Shown: in pieces, positions 22,122 to 25,117 of the stretch
How the letters are laid out: every line of letters starts with the position of its first letter
How positions within the stretch are numbered: position 1 is the first letter of the stretch
Source: DASYAE01 sp036501535
Lineage (GTDB): Bacteria > Actinomycetota > Actinomycetes > Streptomycetales > Catenulisporaceae
DNA length: 25,117 nucleotides
Reading direction: 5' to 3'
Assembly: GCA_036501535.1 (NCBI GenBank)
Contig: DASYAE010000195.1
Location: 1 to 25,117, forward strand
Notes under the pieces: generated by a model
The model's database searches: none
What the model saw: only the letters and a program-made list of their open reading frames with translations
What the model was told of the DNA's origin: nothing
Position numbers and translations under genes: made by a program

Positions 22122-23864
22122 TCAGCCGGTGAGGCTGATGTCGTCGACGTAGCCGCGGTAGGTGCCGCTGCCGCTGGGCTCGTCAAAGCCCAGGTCCATG
22201 CGCACCGGGGTCTTGCCCGCGGCGACGGCGCCGATGTCCGAGGTGACGAAGTTCCACTGGTTGGCCGTCAGGTGCCCGCACTGGTGCGCGGGATGCAACT
22301 GGTTGCCGTTCTGGTCCACGGCATCGAGATTTCGCAGCGCGCTGCCGTCGCTGAAGACCATGTCCAGGGCGACGCAGGTGCTTGTGGTCGAGTTCTGTGG
22401 ATAGATCCAATAGGACAGCGTGGTCTTGGAGTCGATGGTCGGCGGGTGGGCCGAGAGGTCGAAGATCCGCATGTAGGCGTAGTCGGCGGCGGCTCCGGTC
22501 GCGTCCCCGGAGTACAGCAGGGCCGTGGTTCCGGTGTGCGCGGTCTCCTGGCGCATGCCCGCCTCCGGGCTGGTCAGCCCGTAGCCGGGATAGGGATCGA
22601 CGTTGCTGATCCCGCCGCTCTGCCCGCCGCCGGTGTCGACCTCGTCGGCCCAGTCCGGGTAGCGCTGGCCGGTCTCGAAGCCGGTGCCGGTGAAGGCCTG
22701 CTGCGCACCGGAGCGCAGCGGGGCGGTGGCCAGGGCGATCTGGTGGTCGGCCGCGCCGTAGTACATGTACCACTGGCCGTTGACGAAGGAGATCGAGTTC
22801 ATGAACACGGTGTTCGCCGTCGCGCCGGACAGTTCGTACGGCTCGGCCGGGCCGAGCGCCGCCTCGGTGAGCTGCTCGACCTGCTGCGTGGGATTGCTGG
22901 CGGAGAACTCGACTTCGCTGATGCCGTAGTACCAGCGGCCGTGCGCCATCAGGGTGCCGGCCACGAACATCAGGATGTTGTTGTTGGTCGGGCCGCCCTG
23001 GACCGTCTGGTAGTCCGTGACGGTGACGCAGATCTCCCACGGGTCGTAGTCGCTCGGGAAGTCCATGTTGATCGCCGTGTTGTTCGACCAGTGCAGCATG
23101 TCCGTGGAGTACGCGATGAAGCGGCCCTTGGCGGGGTCGGAGTCGCCGTAGTACATCACGTACCGCTGACCGTATTGGGTGTTCATCAGCACCGGGGTGT
23201 CGGTGCTGTCGGTGACCACCGCGGGGTCGTAGTTGGTGTTGACGATCGGCACGGCGGTCGTCCAGTGCACCAGGTCGGTGGACGTGGTCTCCATGATCGT
23301 CTGCGGCGGGCTGTTGGACCAGTCGTAGCCTTCGACGAAGGCGTAGTAGGTGCCGCCCAGCTGATACAGCCGCGGGTCGTAGACGCCGCCGGACTCGTAG
23401 GGATCGACGTTGTTCGGGATCACCGGGTTCGACGCGCTGCGGGTGAAGTTGATCCCGTTGGTGCTGGTCGCCAGCCCGACCTGGACCGGCAGGCCGCCGC
23501 CGTCGGCCCGGTAGAGCATGTCGAACTGGCCGTTGCGGTAGATCACGCCGGGGTTGTCGACGTCCGAGGAGTCCCAGCCGCTGGACGACGGGCTGAGCAC
23601 CGGTGCCGGCGCGGCCGCGGGCTGCCGGGTGAACGGGCCGATCGCCCAGTCCGGCAGGTTCGAGGCGGTGTAGTCGGAGGCCTGTGCGGCGGTCGTGGGC
23701 ACGGCCACCAGCGCCGCGGCGAGCAGGACGAGCGGGGCCAGCACCCGCGCGGCCCGCATCCAGCGGCGCGGCGGGATCGCAGGGGACGGACGGCGTGGGC
23801 TGAGCCGGGCAGGCCGGCCGGCCGCGGCGCGCGGACTCAGCCTTCTGCTCCAGGGAAGATGCAT
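22122..23864 (-). CDS. Secreted GH130-like five-bladed propeller glycosidase/phosphorylase with C-terminal jelly-roll domain
   Basis: A 580-residue protein. The ATG at 23864 has GAGGAG six bases upstream. The N-terminus is long and very basic before a hydrophobic core (VLAPLVLLAAALVAVP, ending TAAQAS), so it is exported; an ATG at 23759 would give a shorter signal peptide. The catalytic domain (about residues 65-385) shows GH130-type blades: DNPGVIYRNGQFDMLYRADGG, VGLATSTNGINFTR, ESGGVYDPRLYQLGGTYYAFV (the DPR block) and TSTDLVHWTT. GH130 enzymes act on beta-mannosides; related five-bladed families (GH43, GH32, GH117) are alternatives. Residues about 390-580 form a beta-sandwich (FTGTGFETGQ to YRGYVDDISLTG), probably a carbohydrate-binding module. 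A LacI-type operator lies upstream at 24033-24046. Confidence 0.78.
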   Translation of the reverse strand: MHLPWSRRLSPRAAAGRPARLSPRRPSPAIPPRRWMRAARVLAPLVLLAAALVAVPTTAAQASDYTASNLPDWAIGPFTRQPAAAPAPVLSPSSSGWDSSDVDNPGVIYRNGQFDMLYRADGGGLPVQVGLATSTNGINFTRSASNPVIPNNVDPYESGGVYDPRLYQLGGTYYAFVEGYDWSNSPPQTIMETTSTDLVHWTTAVPIVNTNYDPAVVTDSTDTPVLMNTQYGQRYVMYYGDSDPAKGRFIAYSTDMLHWSNNTAINMDFPSDYDPWEICVTVTDYQTVQGGPTNNNILMFVAGTLMAHGRWYYGISEVEFSASNPTQQVEQLTEAALGPAEPYELSGATANTVFMNSISFVNGQWYMYYGAADHQIALATAPLRSGAQQAFTGTGFETGQRYPDWADEVDTGGGQSGGISNVDPYPGYGLTSPEAGMRQETAHTGTTALLYSGDATGAAADYAYMRIFDLSAHPPTIDSKTTLSYWIYPQNSTTSTCVALDMVFSDGSALRNLDAVDQNGNQLHPAHQCGHLTANQWNFVTSDIGAVAAGKTPVRMDLGFDEPSGSGTYRGYVDDISLTG

Positions 23865-24032
23865 TGCGCGCTCCTCGATTCGGGGCGGCGGCATGGGCTC
23901 ACCGTGTTGCAGACCCCGGCCGAACCGCCGTCCGCTGGAAGCAGGCGGGCAGCACGGCGCCCGCGCGCACGGCGCGAACGAGCACGGCGGGATCCCGGCC
24001 CGAGCCGCGCGAGGCGGCCTGGCCGGAGGGTC

Positions 24033-24046
24033 TGACATCGTTGTCA
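24033..24046 (-). promoter_or_regulatory. LacI-family-type operator upstream of the GH130-like gene
   Basis: Perfect 14-bp palindrome in outline: TGACA-TCGT-TGTCA. On the minus strand it reads TGACAACGATGTCA, the CG-centred form typical of operators of actinobacterial LacI-family sugar regulators. It lies 15-28 bp downstream of the candidate -10, a position suited to repression. No regulator gene is in the window. Confidence 0.6.
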
Positions 24047-24060
24047 TAACACTGAGGGAG

Positions 24061-24089
24061 AAGGTTCCACCGCGGCGCGCGGCTGTCAA
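24061..24089 (-). promoter_or_regulatory. Candidate promoter of the GH130-like gene
   Basis: Minus strand TTGACA (24089-24084, consensus), 17-bp spacer, AACCTT (24066-24061, weak -10). The LacI-type palindrome follows closely, which supports a transcription start near 24054. Confidence 0.45.
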
Positions 24090-24294
24090 GACGAAAGACC
24101 CTACCTTTGCCGGGATCGAACCGGCGGTGTGCGGACGTGATCGACCCTGTGCGATGGTGAGGCCTGATGTGCCTCTCACTGGGGCAGAGATCAGAGCCCG
24201 TGGCGACGGTTCCGGCGGATCGGCACTCTGGCCGCCGCTACGAAACCAAGCCGGAATTCATCCCATGTATCGCGCGCGATTCGGACACCGAGCA

Positions 24295-24338
24295 GCGCGC
24301 CGGCCCGGTCGTCGACCTGTCCGACCGGGCCGGCGCGC
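24295..24338 (-). terminator. Terminator of the gene ending at 24374
   Basis: Perfect 17-bp stem GCGCGCCGGCCCGGTCG (24295-24311) with its complement at 24322-24338 and a 10-nt loop, 35 bases after the stop codon at 24374-24376. Confidence 0.85.
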
Positions 24339-24373
24339 GCGGCAGTTGGCTCAGTTCCCTGTCACGCAGGCGC

Positions 24374-25117
24374 TCACGCGAGTTCCAGCAGCGGGAAGGC
24401 CCGGTGCCGGCGCGGCGGGACGAGGAAGTTCTGCCGGCGGGTCGCGGTCAGGAAGCGCTCCAGGCCGTTGTCGGAGAACTGGACTCCGCCCGAGGTGCCG
24501 CTCGGGTCGGCGGGCTGCCCGAACTGCGCGAACAGGTTCTGCGCCCCGGCGCTGTTGCGCAGCGTCCGGAAGAAGTCCGAGGTCGGCACGAAGATGATGA
24601 ACTCGAGCTTGAACTGGTTCGTGCCGGCGGGGACGGGCACGGAGATGCTGGGCATGTCGGGGTGGGTCTGGAAGGCGGGCACGTCCATGCCGTCGAAGCC
24701 CGGACCGTCCATGCGGACGTGCAGCGGGGTGCCGTCGGACGCCCGCGAGGTCTGCTGCAGCGCCACCTCGTGCCCGATGCGCTGCTCGCCGGTGAACGTC
24801 GCGTTGATGTCGGTGTTGAAGGTCGAGCTCGCGGAGGCCTGGCCGTCGAGCGCCTCCGCGCCGAGCAGCGCGGCGTTGGTGCCCTGGAACACGTTGTTGA
24901 CGAAGGCCGGCCCGCCGCCGTTGGTGAACTCGTCGGTGTTGGGCTGCACGGGCAGGCCCCGGTAGCCGCTGCCGACCTGGTTGGAGCGGAACATGTACTG
25001 CAGCCGCTCGCTGAACGGCTCGCCGCCGCCGGTCGGGTCCTGGTCGGGGGTCAGGTAGAACTGGTAGAGGTCGTCGATGATGTGCGAGAAGTGGCAGATC
25101 GAGCCGTTGTCGAAGTA
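24374..25117 (-). CDS. Unrecognised protein, C-terminal 247 residues (5' end outside window)
   Basis: The frame is open to the window edge, beginning YFDNGSICHFSHIIDDLYQF; the first internal ATG at 24994 is not the start. Visible features are a His-rich start (CHFSH), VQPNTDEFTNGGGPAFVNNVFQG, an exchange-rich middle (TFTGEQRIGHEVALQQ), a segment LHVRMDGPGFDGMDVP, then KLEFIIFVPTSDFFRTLR, and a basic tail FLVPPRRHRAFPLLELA. I cannot assign a family with confidence. The conserved-looking HVRMDGPGFDGMD block and His residues would fit a metal-dependent oxidoreductase or peroxidase-like protein, but that is only an impression. A strong terminator follows. Confidence 0.8.
   Translation of the reverse strand, partial: YFDNGSICHFSHIIDDLYQFYLTPDQDPTGGGEPFSERLQYMFRSNQVGSGYRGLPVQPNTDEFTNGGGPAFVNNVFQGTNAALLGAEALDGQASASSTFNTDINATFTGEQRIGHEVALQQTSRASDGTPLHVRMDGPGFDGMDVPAFQTHPDMPSISVPVPAGTNQFKLEFIIFVPTSDFFRTLRNSAGAQNLFAQFGQPADPSGTSGGVQFSDNGLERFLTATRRQNFLVPPRRHRAFPLLELA

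Larger units (their letters stand above)
23865..24373. other. Intergenic region of about 500 bp
   Basis: It contains, from left to right, the leader of the GH130-like gene (about 190 nt), a palindromic operator (24033-24046), a TTGACA -35 element (24084-24089, minus strand), a stretch of about 190 bp where I see nothing, and the terminator of the gene at 24374. I find no credible coding frame in it. Confidence 0.6.

Noticed and set aside
24150..24190. Imperfect inverted repeat near GTGAGGC / GCCTCTCAC
   Set aside because: It has a two-base bulge and short arms and no relation to a gene end or promoter.

Overview
The window reads as chromosomal DNA from a high-GC Gram-positive bacterium (Actinomycetota, of a filamentous streptomycete- or catenulispora-like kind). 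The evidence is the very high GC, frequent GTG starts with good Shine-Dalgarno sequences, long secreted multi-domain proteins, and very rare TTA codons. The genus cannot be fixed from the sequence alone. No rRNA, tRNA, CRISPR array, prophage or insertion sequence was seen.

Layout. (1) 2-793 (+): 3' part of a DUF222/HNH endonuclease gene. (2) 874-6739 (-): a five-gene peptide-type ABC importer operon, lipoprotein binding protein > permease > permease > ATPase > ATPase, with tight translational coupling and a long perfect-stem hairpin between the binding-protein gene and the first permease gene. (3) 7029-7940 (+): murQ, divergent from the importer; the shared intergenic region holds two back-to-back promoters and an inverted repeat between them. 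(4) 8047-10547 (-): two damaged genes, a GMC oxidoreductase with an internal deletion and frameshift, and a frameshifted secreted repeat protein. (5) 10825-11088 (+): an orphan Phd/YefM-type antitoxin with a possible toxin stump. (6) 11139-13279 (-): an RpiR/MurR-like regulator translationally coupled to a class-C beta-lactamase-fold hydrolase (AmiE-like). (7) 13385-17078 (+): tandem-GNAT protein, NamZ-type exo-muramidase (DUF1343) and NagZ (GH3). (8) 17248-21244 (+): two secreted cell-wall hydrolases, a CHAP/PKD/propeller protein and a GH25 muramidase. (9) 21381-21972 (+): a small ribbon-helix-helix protein and a VOC protein. (10) 22122-23864 (-): a secreted GH130-like protein with a LacI-type operator. 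(11) 24374-25117 (-): 3' part of an unrecognised gene.

How the genes fit together. Regions 2, 3, 6, 7 and 8 form a peptidoglycan scavenging and recycling locus. Secreted CHAP and GH25 enzymes would cut wall material outside. The oligopeptide-type importer would bring fragments in. The AmiE-like hydrolase, NamZ and NagZ, all without signal peptides here, would remove the peptide and split the sugars in the cytoplasm. MurQ would turn MurNAc-6-phosphate into GlcNAc-6-phosphate, under an RpiR/MurR-like regulator. This resembles the Bacillus subtilis murQ-murR-murP-amiE-nagZ-namZ set, with three differences: the PTS transporter is replaced by an Opp/Dpp-type ABC system, the hydrolases appear cytosolic, and no MurNAc kinase is encoded in the window. 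A tandem-GNAT protein of unknown role sits as first gene of the namZ-nagZ operon. Three genes of this pathway (binding protein, murQ, nagZ) each carry a TTA codon, which suggests bldA-type developmental control.
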